Source: Neolewinella antarctica (lineage in GTDB: Bacteria; Bacteroidota; Bacteroidia; Chitinophagales; Saprospiraceae). Taken from it: a DNA stretch of 64,000 nt. The notes beneath the pieces are model-generated. The model searched no databases. It was not told the origin of the DNA and worked only from the letters and a program-made list of their open reading frames with translations. The DNA lies in contig NZ_JAATJH010000001.1 of NCBI RefSeq assembly GCF_011927835.1, forward strand, positions 573,104 to 637,103, read 5' to 3'. Each line of letters begins with the position of its first letter. Position 1 is the stretch's first letter. The position numbers were made by a program, and so were the translations under genes. Positions 1 through 7,797 of this stretch are shown piece after piece.

Positions 1-2
1 AA

Positions 3-116
3 ATCACGGGTGGTTTCACGAAGGGCAAAGAATTGGGCAACAGCGAAGCTGCCGTACAACTTACTGACATTCGCCTCGCACCGAAGCAAGCGAGGGTTTT
101 CATCCTGGAACACTAA
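3..116 (+). CDS. C-terminal end of an unidentified protein, possibly a glycoside hydrolase
   Basis: The window opens inside an open frame that stops with TAA at 114-116. The 37 visible residues end in LAPKQARVFILEH. A short beta-rich tail of the form L-x-P-x-x-A-x-V is common at the end of GH13-type carbohydrate enzymes, and that is the only hint of function. The other two forward frames over this stretch either stop early or read as a less protein-like sequence. The gene converges on the TonB-like gene that ends at 195. The family is a guess and most of the protein lies outside the window. Confidence 0.4.
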   Translation: MTGGFTKGKELGNSEAAVQLTDIRLAPKQARVFILEH

Positions 117-194
117 AACGATGGTACCACCACGAAAATGACCCGTACCCAACGAAGCGGTTAGGGGTTATTCCAACTCTGTGCGGCGGACGGC

Positions 195-1202
195 TTACTG
201 CACCTTAAAGTCGTACGTGATTTTCCCGCACTGCCGTTCCGGGGCGGAGGGGTTGGGCTGGAATTTCCACTGGAGGGCGTTGCGCTGGGCGGCGCTGACG
301 AGGTTGGGGTCCGTGGTGGTGGAGCCGGACTGGGTGTAATTAGCGGAAAGTATTTTACCGTCGGGGCCGACGCAAACGTCGACGACTACCCGGCCGGGCC
401 GCTGAGAATTTTCGCGCACGACGGGGCTGCTGAGCACACCCCGGCCGCCCAGACCGCCGGAAACGCGGCCGTCACCGGTCGAAACACCTTCCAGGACCTT
501 AGAATCCGGGTCGCCGTTGTCGACGCCCTGATTGCCGGGCTTACCGGTGTTGCCCTGGCCACCCCCGCCACCGAATAACCCACCGGCCCGGTTGCGCGTG
601 GCGGCGGCTTCCTCTTCTCTTTTTCTCTGGGCGGCAGCGGCGGCATCCCGCTCGCGCTGTGCTTTTTCGGCGGCCTCGCGCCGCACGGCGGCTTCGGCCG
701 CTTCTTTATTGCGGCGCTCCGTTTCGATGGCCTTCACGCGGTCGCGCTCGGTTTTGGCACGGCGGTCCACTTCCAATTGATCACGACGCTTACGGTCCGC
801 CTCCGATTTCTTGCGCGCCTCTTCGCGGGCCTTCTGCTTGCGGATGGCGATCTCCTGCGGCGTTTCGGTGACGACGACCTCGCGGGTAACCGGCGTGGGT
901 TGCGGCTCCGCGCTGGTGGGCGGCGGGGGCGGAAGCGGTGCGACATCCTCCTGGGGAAGTGGCGGCGTTACCTCTTCGACCACGGGCGGTGCGGCTGGGG
1001 ATGAAGGTCCGGCATTCTCATTACCCTGGCCGAGGTCGATCATCCCGAGGTTAACTAAGATGCCCGGCTGGCCGGGTTTGGGCAACGTGGTGAAGAACAG
1101 GGGGATAAATAACAGGAGCAGGAATAAAACAAGGCCGATCACGGCGCCTACTTTTCCTACTTTATCTCCCCTGATTTCGGCGGGGGTGGTTGGGTCTTGC
1201 AT
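195..1202 (-). CDS. TonB-family energy transducer
   Basis: A 335-residue envelope protein expected to pass proton-motive-force energy from an ExbB/ExbD complex to outer-membrane receptors. The architecture is typical of TonB or TolA: a short cytoplasmic N-terminus, one membrane anchor at about residues 18-38, a proline-rich stretch at about 66-110, a long charged Ala/Arg/Glu/Lys helix at about 117-205, a glycine-rich spacer, and a C-terminal TonB domain at about 268-335. That domain has the usual G-x-V-x-V, SGS and W-K-F-x-P pattern. Two cysteines (VCVGPDG and RQCGK) could form a disulfide in the periplasmic domain. No exbB or exbD lies next to it, so it must work with a motor encoded elsewhere. 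The TonB-dependent receptor at 35769-38405 is a possible client, but that link is inference. Confidence 0.85.
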   Translation of the reverse strand: MQDPTTPAEIRGDKVGKVGAVIGLVLFLLLLFIPLFFTTLPKPGQPGILVNLGMIDLGQGNENAGPSSPAAPPVVEEVTPPLPQEDVAPLPPPPPTSAEPQPTPVTREVVVTETPQEIAIRKQKAREEARKKSEADRKRRDQLEVDRRAKTERDRVKAIETERRNKEAAEAAVRREAAEKAQRERDAAAAAQRKREEEAAATRNRAGGLFGGGGGQGNTGKPGNQGVDNGDPDSKVLEGVSTGDGRVSGGLGGRGVLSSPVVRENSQRPGRVVVDVCVGPDGKILSANYTQSGSTTTDPNLVSAAQRNALQWKFQPNPSAPERQCGKITYDFKVQ

Positions 1203-1395
1203 GGTATCGATGTTTGTGCTCGTGCGTTGTAACGGACTGGCGAAGCGGCTCGTGCGGTAAACGACTCAATCGGCTGCCCGTTCGCCGCTTCCCGCACTAG
1301 ATGTAAAACTAGTCACGGATGCACATTATTATGACTTTCGTGACGCGGTTAACTCGGGATCGCGCAGTTAATTTTTCTACGCCAGTAACACATAG

Positions 1396-1749
1396 CTAGC
1401 TCGCTCCCCTTGCCCCCCGGTAAAGCAAGTAGATGAAGACTAGTTGCAGTACGAGTCTTACGAAGGCAACGTAATGATTCCCGATGGCCGGCCGGGGTTT
1501 AGTGAGGTCCCAGACGTGTAACGGCAAAAAAACAACCATCAAAGCCATCGCCGCCCAGGTAGCCACGACGCGGGTGTCGGGAAACAGCATCCCCGCCCCG
1601 ATGATAATTTCAGCCACGCCACCGGCGGCGTTGGCCAATCGCTTTGGAAACCACCCGGGCATGATTGGATCGTAAAAGGCGGGGTTGACAAAATGATAGA
1701 TACCCGCGGCAACGAGAATGATACCGAAACCGATGATGAACGCTTGCAT
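1396..1749 (-). CDS. DoxX-like small integral membrane protein
   Basis: A 117-residue, almost entirely hydrophobic protein with four predicted membrane helices, starting MQAFIIGFGII. The GxAEIIIGAGML stretch and overall layout match the DoxX/DoxX-like family, whose members are inner-membrane proteins of poorly defined redox or stress roles. An upstream in-frame start at 1797 would add 16 hydrophilic residues and overlap the preceding gene. The start at 1749 places the first helix at the N-terminus as usual and leaves a 31-base gap after the upstream stop. It follows the barrel-protein gene on the same strand and may be co-transcribed with it. Confidence 0.75.
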   Translation of the reverse strand: MQAFIIGFGIILVAAGIYHFVNPAFYDPIMPGWFPKRLANAAGGVAEIIIGAGMLFPDTRVVATWAAMALMVVFLPLHVWDLTKPRPAIGNHYVAFVRLVLQLVFIYLLYRGARGAS

Positions 1750-1780
1750 GAATGTTATTTGTAAGTGGTGCGAACGGCGT

Positions 1781-2737
1781 CTACCACTGGGTGCCAATCC
1801 GTAATTCCAATTGTGACCGCGAAGACCGAGTCGTCAGCGTAGCCGTCTTATCCGTATTGGGAATAAAGTCACCGATCAGGGCGACAAAATACCGCCCGAC
1901 GTTATAACCAACCGACAGCCGTGCCCGCAACTGCAAACCCACCCGCACGTTCTCGGCCATCCTCCCCCGCCCCGACTCCTGGACGTTGGTGAACCGCAAC
2001 TCCGGCCCCGCGTAGATCAGCGGAGTGATGAAAAAATCTTTATTAATGATGGCCGTGTACGAATATCCGCCACCGACCCCCAGATTTGTTTGCGCGAAAC
2101 GTGCCAGTTGGAGCGACGCGCCTTCTTCCTGGCTGATGGCCAAGCTATCGGCCAAAAATCGCCGCCGCGTGATGAGCCCACCGAGTAAAAAACTACCGCT
2201 ACTTACTAGCTGCCGATCGCGCTGGTTGAAGCTGGAGCGTAGGCTAAAGCGCCGCGCGTTCAGTAAATGATAGGCGTACACGTAGGCGGTAAATAACTTA
2301 ATGTCGCTCCTAAATTCGCCGTCTCCGTTGTTCTTTGTCAACCGGAAGCCATCGGTGAACCGAAACTGGGTGCGAAAATATCCGTACCGCCGGTAGAGGC
2401 GTAGCCCGAGGCCCCACCCACCACTCTGCTCCTCGTCGGTGCCCGTCCCCAAGTCACTAATGGGAATGCTGAACGTGTAACTGGCAATGCCGTACCGTCC
2501 GCCAATCCTGAAGGCCAGATTTCGATTCTCAATTTCAAACCGCTCTCCGTCCGGGGTGGTGAACTCGGCCAAATCATCAATCACGCGAAATCCACCATTG
2601 ATCCGGTAGCGGGCTGTCTGCTCCTGCACGTAAGTGGTATCCCACTGCTGGGCGAACGATGGAGCCGAGGCGGCGCACAGCCAGAAGAACAGAACAAAAC
2701 GGGCGGTGGTGCGCCTGCGCGAGAGGGGGTGAAGCAT
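1781..2737 (-). CDS. Secreted outer-membrane beta-barrel protein, unknown function
   Basis: A 318-residue protein with a signal peptide (Arg-rich start, hydrophobic core, likely cleavage after SAPSFA, residue 29). The mature part is made of alternating polar/hydrophobic strands with many Tyr, Phe and Arg residues (for example LRLYRRYGYFRTQFRF) and ends in an aromatic residue (RIGTQW), as outer-membrane barrels do. It resembles the Bacteroidota-specific DUF4421-type family, but I am not certain of the family. No catalytic motif is visible. It heads a probable two-gene unit with the DoxX-like gene. Confidence 0.6.
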   Translation of the reverse strand: MLHPLSRRRTTARFVLFFWLCAASAPSFAQQWDTTYVQEQTARYRINGGFRVIDDLAEFTTPDGERFEIENRNLAFRIGGRYGIASYTFSIPISDLGTGTDEEQSGGWGLGLRLYRRYGYFRTQFRFTDGFRLTKNNGDGEFRSDIKLFTAYVYAYHLLNARRFSLRSSFNQRDRQLVSSGSFLLGGLITRRRFLADSLAISQEEGASLQLARFAQTNLGVGGGYSYTAIINKDFFITPLIYAGPELRFTNVQESGRGRMAENVRVGLQLRARLSVGYNVGRYFVALIGDFIPNTDKTATLTTRSSRSQLELRIGTQW

Positions 2738-2821
2738 TTAGTGTGGGGTCGCTTAAAAGTCGGTAAACTTACTCAACCAATCAGTACGGATGAGTGATCG
2801 GTTTTGTGCGTTGCTGAGAGG

Positions 2822-2862
2822 AATAAAAGCAAACGGGCCCAGGTCCGAAGACTTGAGCCCGT
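2822..2862 (-). terminator. Rho-independent terminator of the subtilase gene
   Basis: Read on the minus strand, ACGGGCTC (2855-2862) pairs with GGGCCCGT (2833-2840) around a 14-base loop, with one mismatch, and is followed by TTTGCTTTTATT. It lies 28 bases past the stop of the subtilisin-like gene. Confidence 0.6.
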
Positions 2863-2889
2863 GTCAGTTAAACCATCACGCCGGGGCGT

Positions 2890-4515
2890 TTAGTACATGC
2901 GCAGCGTCTCGTCGCGCTTACCGGCTTTCCGGTTTTTACCCTTCGTGCGCTCGGCTAGTTTGACGGCCGTGTAGGCGTTCGCTAGACCACCGGTGGCGGA
3001 TAATTCAGCAAAACTGACCATTTCCTCGGAGCCCGGCTTCTTCACTTGGAGATTAACCGGCAGGGCACTTTCGAGAATGATTTCTCGCACTTGCTTGGCC
3101 TTGAGGTCGGGGAAGTAACTCCGCACGAGCGCGGCGATGCCGGCGACCATCGGGGCGGCCATGGACGTGCCGTTGAACGAAGCGTAGTTATTGTCCGGAG
3201 TGGTCGAGTAGATATCGCGCCCGGGGGCGAAAACGTCTACGTGTTTCTTGTTGTAGTTGGAAAAGCTGGCGGCCAGGTTTTCGTCGTAGAACGCGCTGGC
3301 GGCACCCACTTCGATCCAAGTTTTGCCCGTGCGCTTCTTGCCTTCGTAAGTATCGTTCGGAAAATTATTCGTCAGCGTCAACATCTTACCGTCGTTACCG
3401 GCGGCGTGTACCATCAGCACGTCCTTCTTCTCGGCGTACTTCATGGCCGCGTCAACCGCTTTTTTGTAGGGTGAATAACCCTTACCGAAACTCATGTTGA
3501 TGACCTTGGCGCCGTTGTCGACCGCGTAGCGGATGGCGTTGGCCACGTCCTTGTCGCGCTCGTCGCCGTTCGGTACCGTGCGGATCGACATGATCTGGAC
3601 GTTCGCACCACCCACTCCATTGACGCCGATTCCGTTGTCGCGCACGCCGGCGATGATGCCGGAGACGTGGGTACCGTGGCTGGCGTCGGGCCCGTCCACG
3701 TCGCTGTTGCCGTAATTACGATCGTCGAGGTCGCCGGGGTTATCCCCCACGATATCGCGGGCGTCGAAGTCTGGGTTGTAGTTATAGTCCATTTGACCGG
3801 AGAAGTAGTCGAGGGCTCCTTCGAGGTCGGCGTACAGCTCCTGGACGGTAGCGCCACGCTCCGTGGCGTTGGCCACCACTTTTTGGATCTGGCCGGTTGC
3901 CATGTCCTTGTCCTGGATCGCGGCGATGTCGTCGGCGGTGACGTCTTCGATGGATTTGCCGGTTTTTTTCACGATAACGTCCATGCTCTCCTTGATCCCT
4001 TTGTACTGCTCGTAGTTGGGGCCGAGTTCGGTGCGCTTATCCTGGACGATCTTTTCGTACTCTTTGTACGCGTCGTACTCGACCTTTTCCTTCTTGCTCA
4101 GACCATCACGGTTGCGATTGTCATACTTCTTCTTGTACGTGTTGTACAGACGGACGACTTCCAAGTTTTCGTTGTTCACGTTCCGCCCGTCGGCCCCGCC
4201 GATGAAGTTCCAGCCGTGGATATCGTCAACGTAGCCGTTGCGGTCGTCGTCGATGCCGTTGCCGGGGATTTCGTCTTCGTTCGTCCAGATCGCGTCCTTC
4301 AGGTCTTCGTGCTCGATGTCTACGCCGGAATCAATGACGGCAACGATCACTTTGGTGGCGGTCTTTCCCTCCAGGTAGTTGTGGGTTTTTTTGGCACTTA
4401 CGCCGGGGAAAGTGTTCTCCGTACGGTCCATATCCCACCAATCGTTGGGGGTGTCTGATTGCGCCGTGGCGGCGAGGCTGCAAAAAAGGGCAGCGAATAG
4501 CAAAAACTGTTTCAT
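2890..4515 (-). CDS. Subtilisin-like (S8) secreted serine protease
   Basis: A 541-residue secreted endopeptidase. It has a signal peptide (MKQFLLFAALF, cleavage near TAQ at 19) and the S8 triad: Asp62 in AVIDSGVD, His280 in SHGTHVSG and Ser451 in NGTSMAAP. About 218 residues separate Asp from His, roughly 180 more than in subtilisin. The insert is charged and helix-rich, so it may be a regulatory or substrate-binding insertion. No type IX sorting domain is present; the protein ends in a basic tail. An in-frame start at 4590 exists, but the signal peptide begins at 4515 and the extension has no support. A TAACTTTG element lies about 190 bases upstream. Confidence 0.92.
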   Translation of the reverse strand: MKQFLLFAALFCSLAATAQSDTPNDWWDMDRTENTFPGVSAKKTHNYLEGKTATKVIVAVIDSGVDIEHEDLKDAIWTNEDEIPGNGIDDDRNGYVDDIHGWNFIGGADGRNVNNENLEVVRLYNTYKKKYDNRNRDGLSKKEKVEYDAYKEYEKIVQDKRTELGPNYEQYKGIKESMDVIVKKTGKSIEDVTADDIAAIQDKDMATGQIQKVVANATERGATVQELYADLEGALDYFSGQMDYNYNPDFDARDIVGDNPGDLDDRNYGNSDVDGPDASHGTHVSGIIAGVRDNGIGVNGVGGANVQIMSIRTVPNGDERDKDVANAIRYAVDNGAKVINMSFGKGYSPYKKAVDAAMKYAEKKDVLMVHAAGNDGKMLTLTNNFPNDTYEGKKRTGKTWIEVGAASAFYDENLAASFSNYNKKHVDVFAPGRDIYSTTPDNNYASFNGTSMAAPMVAGIAALVRSYFPDLKAKQVREIILESALPVNLQVKKPGSEEMVSFAELSATGGLANAYTAVKLAERTKGKNRKAGKRDETLRMY

Positions 4516-4691
4516 GCTGGTTGGTTGGGTGAAAACGTTACTTAAGCAAACCGTCGAAAGACGAAGGCCGTGCGTTGTTTCATTACGCAAAACACCAACG
4601 TGATCGACTGGGTGCGGGTTCTTAATGAAGGCTTAAAGTGTGTTTTCCGGTTAAGCCAATATTCGAACTGTCCGGTAATCCTCTAATTTTT

Positions 4692-4715
4692 GGCGCGGGC
4701 GCGGGTGCAAAGTTA
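4692..4715 (-). promoter_or_regulatory. Promoter -7 element joined to a dispersed-repeat copy
   Basis: On the minus strand TAACTTTG (4715-4708) fits the Bacteroidota -7 consensus TAnnTTTG. Its last base begins a copy of the dispersed repeat, GCACCCGCGCCCGCGCC (4708-4692). Transcription would start within or just after the repeat and run into the protease gene at 4515. Confidence 0.55.
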
Positions 4716-4989
4716 TTTGGCTGGACGTAACCAGGGGTATCTACCCAAGTGACCTTATCCATTACCATCCCATTGAACTCCGTAAGTATTTAATCAGGGA
4801 TGCTGCGCGAAAGATGTCAGCATCTTCACATGTTTGATCGTTGCGGCAAACGAACGCAGTGAATTATTACGTACAATAGTAAATCGAATATCGTTTATCG
4901 TCTGTCGCACAGCAAGATTGCGGCAAGTAGCGTTAATACGTTTGGTTTAGCTCCCCTGAGCTTACCGACGAATAAGAACCTCCCCCACG

Positions 4990-4997
4990 TATCTTTG
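4990..4997 (+). promoter_or_regulatory. Bacteroidota -7 promoter element (TATCTTTG), leaderless helicase mRNA
   Basis: TATCTTTG is a perfect TAnnTTTG match and is followed by CCCC and then the ATG at 5002. Since transcripts start a few bases past this element, the mRNA should begin at or next to the start codon. Confidence 0.65.
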
Positions 4998-5001
4998 CCC
5001 C

Positions 5002-6351
5002 ATGACCTTTGCCGACCTTAACCTTAATAATGCCCTCCACAACGCCCTCACCGACCAGGGCATCACCGTCCCGACCGCGATCCAGGAAAAGTCATTCGCA
5101 CCGATCATGGCCGGGCGCGACGTGATCGGCATCGCCCAGACGGGCACGGGCAAGACTTTTGCCTACCTGCTGCCGGCCCTTCGGCTCTGGCAATTTACCA
5201 AGTCGCCCTACCCACAAATTCTGATCATCGTCCCGACGCGGGAGCTGGTCATCCAGGTCGTTAAGGAGCTCGAGAAGCTAACCACTTACATGACCGTCGA
5301 AATCGTCGGCGTCTACGGTGGGACTAACATCAAGACCCACAAAGCGGAAGTTGAAGTTGGCGTCGACGTCATCGTTGGCACGCCCGGCCGGCTGGTCGAC
5401 CTGCTGAAGGACGGCGTACTTAAACTCAAGCAGGTGAAACGGCTCATCCTCGATGAAGTCGACGAAATGCTCGACCTGGGCTTCCGCTCCCAGCTCAACG
5501 ACATCGTCGACTTCCTGCCCAAAAAGCGCCAACACCTTTTCTTCTCGGCCACGATGGTCCCGGAAGTAATGGCCACCATCGATCAATTCACCGACTACTA
5601 CGAGGTCATCGAGGCCGCCCCCTCCGGCGCGCCGCTCGAAAACATCGATCAGTACGCGTACGAAGCCCCCAACTTCAACTCCAAAGCAAACCTCCTTGAA
5701 GCGCTCCTGAAGCAGGACGACACCATGCAAAAAGTACTGGTCTTCTGCGCCACGCGCCGGCTATCCGACGCGCTGTACGAACGCATGGAGCCGGTCTTCG
5801 GCGAGGCGGTCGGCATCATCCACAGCTCGAAATCACAGAACTACCGCATCAACTCCATCAATAGCTTTGCCGACGGAACCTTTCGCATCTTAATCGCCAC
5901 GGACCTCGTGGCGCGGGGTATTGACGTCAGCGAAGTCACCCACGTATTCAACTTCGACCTGTCGGACACGGCGGAGAAGCACATGCACCGCATCGGCCGC
6001 ACGGGCCGCGCCGAGCGCAAGGGCGTGGCGATCTCGTTCGTCTCCCCGGCCGAGGAAGAGTACCGTAACCAGATTGAAGAATTAATGGACATGAAAATCG
6101 ATCCGCGCGCCATCCCGGAAGAGGTCGAGTTTTCCGAAGAACTCATCGACCTAGAACGCGACCCTGCCTACGTCGAGGAAGAAGTAAGCTGGCTACGCCC
6201 CCAAAGGGAACAACGCGCCTTCCACGAAAAGAGCGTCAAGAACTCAAAGGTCAACGTCCGCAAGGGCCGGCGGGTGACGATGATGGCGAAATACAAAAAA
6301 CCGCAGACGCGCGGTATGAAGCCCCGGGGCAAGAAGAATAAAAAGAAGTAA
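5002..6351 (+). CDS. DEAD-box ATP-dependent RNA helicase
   Basis: A 449-residue RNA helicase with all core motifs in order: Q motif (PTAIQ, 24-28), motif I AQTGTGKT (45-52), PTREL, a GG motif, TPGR, motif II (D151, written DEVD instead of DEAD), SAT, and in the second RecA domain VFCATRR, ATDLVARGIDV and HRIGRTGR. The C-terminus is a short lysine/arginine-rich tail (KGRRVTMMAKYKKPQTRG and on), which suggests binding to structured RNA such as rRNA or mRNA. Such proteins act in ribosome assembly, RNA decay or cold adaptation; which applies here cannot be told. The DEVD variant is conservative. The gene is monocistronic, with its own promoter and a hairpin downstream. Confidence 0.95.
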   Translation: MTFADLNLNNALHNALTDQGITVPTAIQEKSFAPIMAGRDVIGIAQTGTGKTFAYLLPALRLWQFTKSPYPQILIIVPTRELVIQVVKELEKLTTYMTVEIVGVYGGTNIKTHKAEVEVGVDVIVGTPGRLVDLLKDGVLKLKQVKRLILDEVDEMLDLGFRSQLNDIVDFLPKKRQHLFFSATMVPEVMATIDQFTDYYEVIEAAPSGAPLENIDQYAYEAPNFNSKANLLEALLKQDDTMQKVLVFCATRRLSDALYERMEPVFGEAVGIIHSSKSQNYRINSINSFADGTFRILIATDLVARGIDVSEVTHVFNFDLSDTAEKHMHRIGRTGRAERKGVAISFVSPAEEEYRNQIEELMDMKIDPRAIPEEVEFSEELIDLERDPAYVEEEVSWLRPQREQRAFHEKSVKNSKVNVRKGRRVTMMAKYKKPQTRGMKPRGKKNKKK

Positions 6352-6419
6352 TGCTACGGTAAGGGGAAACGATTGCCGTCGTGCAGAGAAGCAACTTTCG
6401 GATGATCACAAAAACCAAA

Positions 6420-6452
6420 GGGGTACGAACGACTGAAAGCCATTCGTACCCC
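6420..6452 (-). terminator. Hairpin terminator between convergent genes
   Basis: GGGGTACGAA (6420-6429) pairs perfectly with TTCGTACCCC (6443-6452) over 10 bp with a 13-base loop. On the minus strand the stem is followed by TTTGGTTTTTGTG, so it best fits as terminator for the small leftward gene, and it may also stop the helicase transcript. Confidence 0.75.
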
Positions 6453-6484
6453 CGCTGAAGTTGCTGCGTTCGTAGAACTGCGAC

Positions 6485-6706
6485 TTAGTCCAGTATCTCG
6501 TATTCAATGTTCAGTTTGCGCAGCGCACGGAAAGCGGAACTTTCGTTGAAGGACACCCCGATCTCTACGGTGGAGCCCTGTAGGAGAATGTCCGTTAGTT
6601 CGTTGCCGAGGTTTTGGTCTACGTCGTCGCCGATGTCGGAAAGCGTGCGGGCGATGGCGCGGCGGTCCGGGCGATCACTGCTACAGGAGAGAAGATTTAG
6701 CTGCAT
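6485..6706 (-). CDS. Small acidic protein of unknown function (73 residues)
   Basis: Starting at 6706 (MQLNLLSCSSDRPDRRA) this encodes 73 residues with no signal peptide or membrane helix and a predicted alpha/beta pattern ending in RKLNIEYEILD. An upstream start at 6856 would add 50 residues that overlap the promoter and the neighbouring gene, so the short form is preferred. A TACTTTTG promoter element lies 18 bases before the start and a terminator follows the stop, so it looks like a complete single-gene unit. I do not recognise a family. Confidence 0.6.
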   Translation of the reverse strand: MQLNLLSCSSDRPDRRAIARTLSDIGDDVDQNLGNELTDILLQGSTVEIGVSFNESSAFRALRKLNIEYEILD

Positions 6707-6723
6707 TTTGTTTGTATTTTGTA

Positions 6724-6731
6724 CAAAAGTA
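6724..6731 (-). promoter_or_regulatory. -7 promoter element (TACTTTTG) of the small gene
   Basis: A perfect TAnnTTTG match on the minus strand, 17 bases upstream of the ATG at 6706, giving a leader of about ten bases. Confidence 0.55.
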
Positions 6732-6896
6732 AACAATATGCGTTTTATTTGCAAATATTTGCGCGTTATTCCCACGCGTTGAACGGCTAAATTTTGGTCC
6801 CCGTTGGCCAGCTCGTGTCTCAGGTTTGGCGGTGAACTACGACCTTTGCGTATCAAGTACTCTCAGATCCCAAAGTCATCACTGCTCCATTCCCAC

Positions 6897-6922
6897 TTAC
6901 TTTGCACCCGCGCCGCGTCGCC
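6897..6922 (+). promoter_or_regulatory. -7-like element fused to a dispersed-repeat copy before the phosphodiesterase
   Basis: TTACTTTG (6897-6904) runs directly into GCACCCGCGCCGCGTCGCC, an imperfect copy of the dispersed repeat, 27 bases before the chosen start at 6931. The arrangement mirrors that at 4692-4715. Confidence 0.5.
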
Positions 6923-6930
6923 CAAAAAAT

Positions 6931-7797
6931 ATGACGGAGATGTACGATACCGAGAATACTGACCAAGGTGACACGTCCTCGGAAGAAGCCAAGTTCGACT
7001 GGCAAGGCCACCGGGGCTGCCGGGGACTGCTACCGGAAAACACCATCCCCGCGTTTCTGCGCGCGCTGTCTTATCCGCAAGTAACCACCCTCGAACTCGA
7101 CGTATTGATTTCGCGGGACGACGTCGTGATCGTGAGCCACGAGCCTTGGATGAACCCCGAAATTTGCCTGAGCCCGGCGGGTGACAAGCTGGGCAGTGAA
7201 CGGATCAATCTGCGGGAACTCACCGCCGCCGAGATCGCTGCCTACGACTGCGGCCAACTACCCCACCCCCGCTTCCCCGAGCAAGCAAAGCGACCAGCCC
7301 ACAAACCCACCCTGCTCGCCGTTTTTGCCGCCGTCGCTGCCTTTTGCCGTCAACAAAACCGACCACCCCCTCGCTACAACATCGAGCTTAAATACGAACC
7401 CGAGCTCGACCCACGCTTCGTACCTGACCGTCAGACTTTTGTCCGGCTCGTGCTAAATGACGTCAACACCTGGGGCCACCCCGATTTGGTCACGCTTCAG
7501 TGCTTCGATCCACCCGTGCTGGCCGTCATCCGCGATGCCGCGCCAAGCATCACCCTTGCCTACCTCGACGAGCACCCCGGTGACCTCGCTAAAAAGATGA
7601 ACGACTTGGGTTTTGTACCGCCCATTTACAGTCCGTACGAGATCCACGTCGACGAGAAACTGATCAAGGAAGCCACCGCGCTCGGCATGAAAGTCATTCC
7701 CTGGACGGTCAACACGACCGACCGGATGCGAGAATTAGTGGCGCTTGGAGTAGCGGGCATCATCACGGATTATCCCGACCGAATCCCCACCCGATGA
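6931..7797 (+). CDS. Glycerophosphodiester phosphodiesterase
   Basis: A 288-residue GDPD-family enzyme that would hydrolyse glycerophosphodiesters to glycerol-3-phosphate and an alcohol. The family signature is present: GHRGCRGLLPENT at the N-terminus (catalytic His, Arg, Glu, Asn), then ELDVLISRDDVVIVSHEP with the metal-binding Glu/Asp and second His, YNIELKY in mid-sequence, and PWTVNTTDRMREL with TDYPDR at the end. There is no signal peptide, so it is probably cytoplasmic. An upstream in-frame start at 6826 would place the promoter and repeat inside the gene, so 6931 (or the Met at 6940) is preferred. Its stop overlaps the start of the next gene by four bases (ATGA), which implies translational coupling. 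Confidence 0.88.
   Translation: MTEMYDTENTDQGDTSSEEAKFDWQGHRGCRGLLPENTIPAFLRALSYPQVTTLELDVLISRDDVVIVSHEPWMNPEICLSPAGDKLGSERINLRELTAAEIAAYDCGQLPHPRFPEQAKRPAHKPTLLAVFAAVAAFCRQQNRPPPRYNIELKYEPELDPRFVPDRQTFVRLVLNDVNTWGHPDLVTLQCFDPPVLAVIRDAAPSITLAYLDEHPGDLAKKMNDLGFVPPIYSPYEIHVDEKLIKEATALGMKVIPWTVNTTDRMRELVALGVAGIITDYPDRIPTR

Larger units (their letters stand above)
4516..5001. other. 486-base divergent intergenic region
   Basis: This holds the promoter and repeat copy for the leftward protease (4692-4715) and the promoter for the rightward helicase (4990-4997). A small hairpin (GATGCTG 4799-4805 with CAGCATC 4818-4824) has no obvious role. I see no coding frame with a credible start and no RNA gene here. 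Confidence 0.6.

Noticed and set aside
3667-4458. 263-residue open frame on the plus strand opposite the subtilase
   Set aside because: It mirrors the protease codons; its product is a Val/Asp-rich string with no motif, and the minus-strand gene has an intact catalytic triad.
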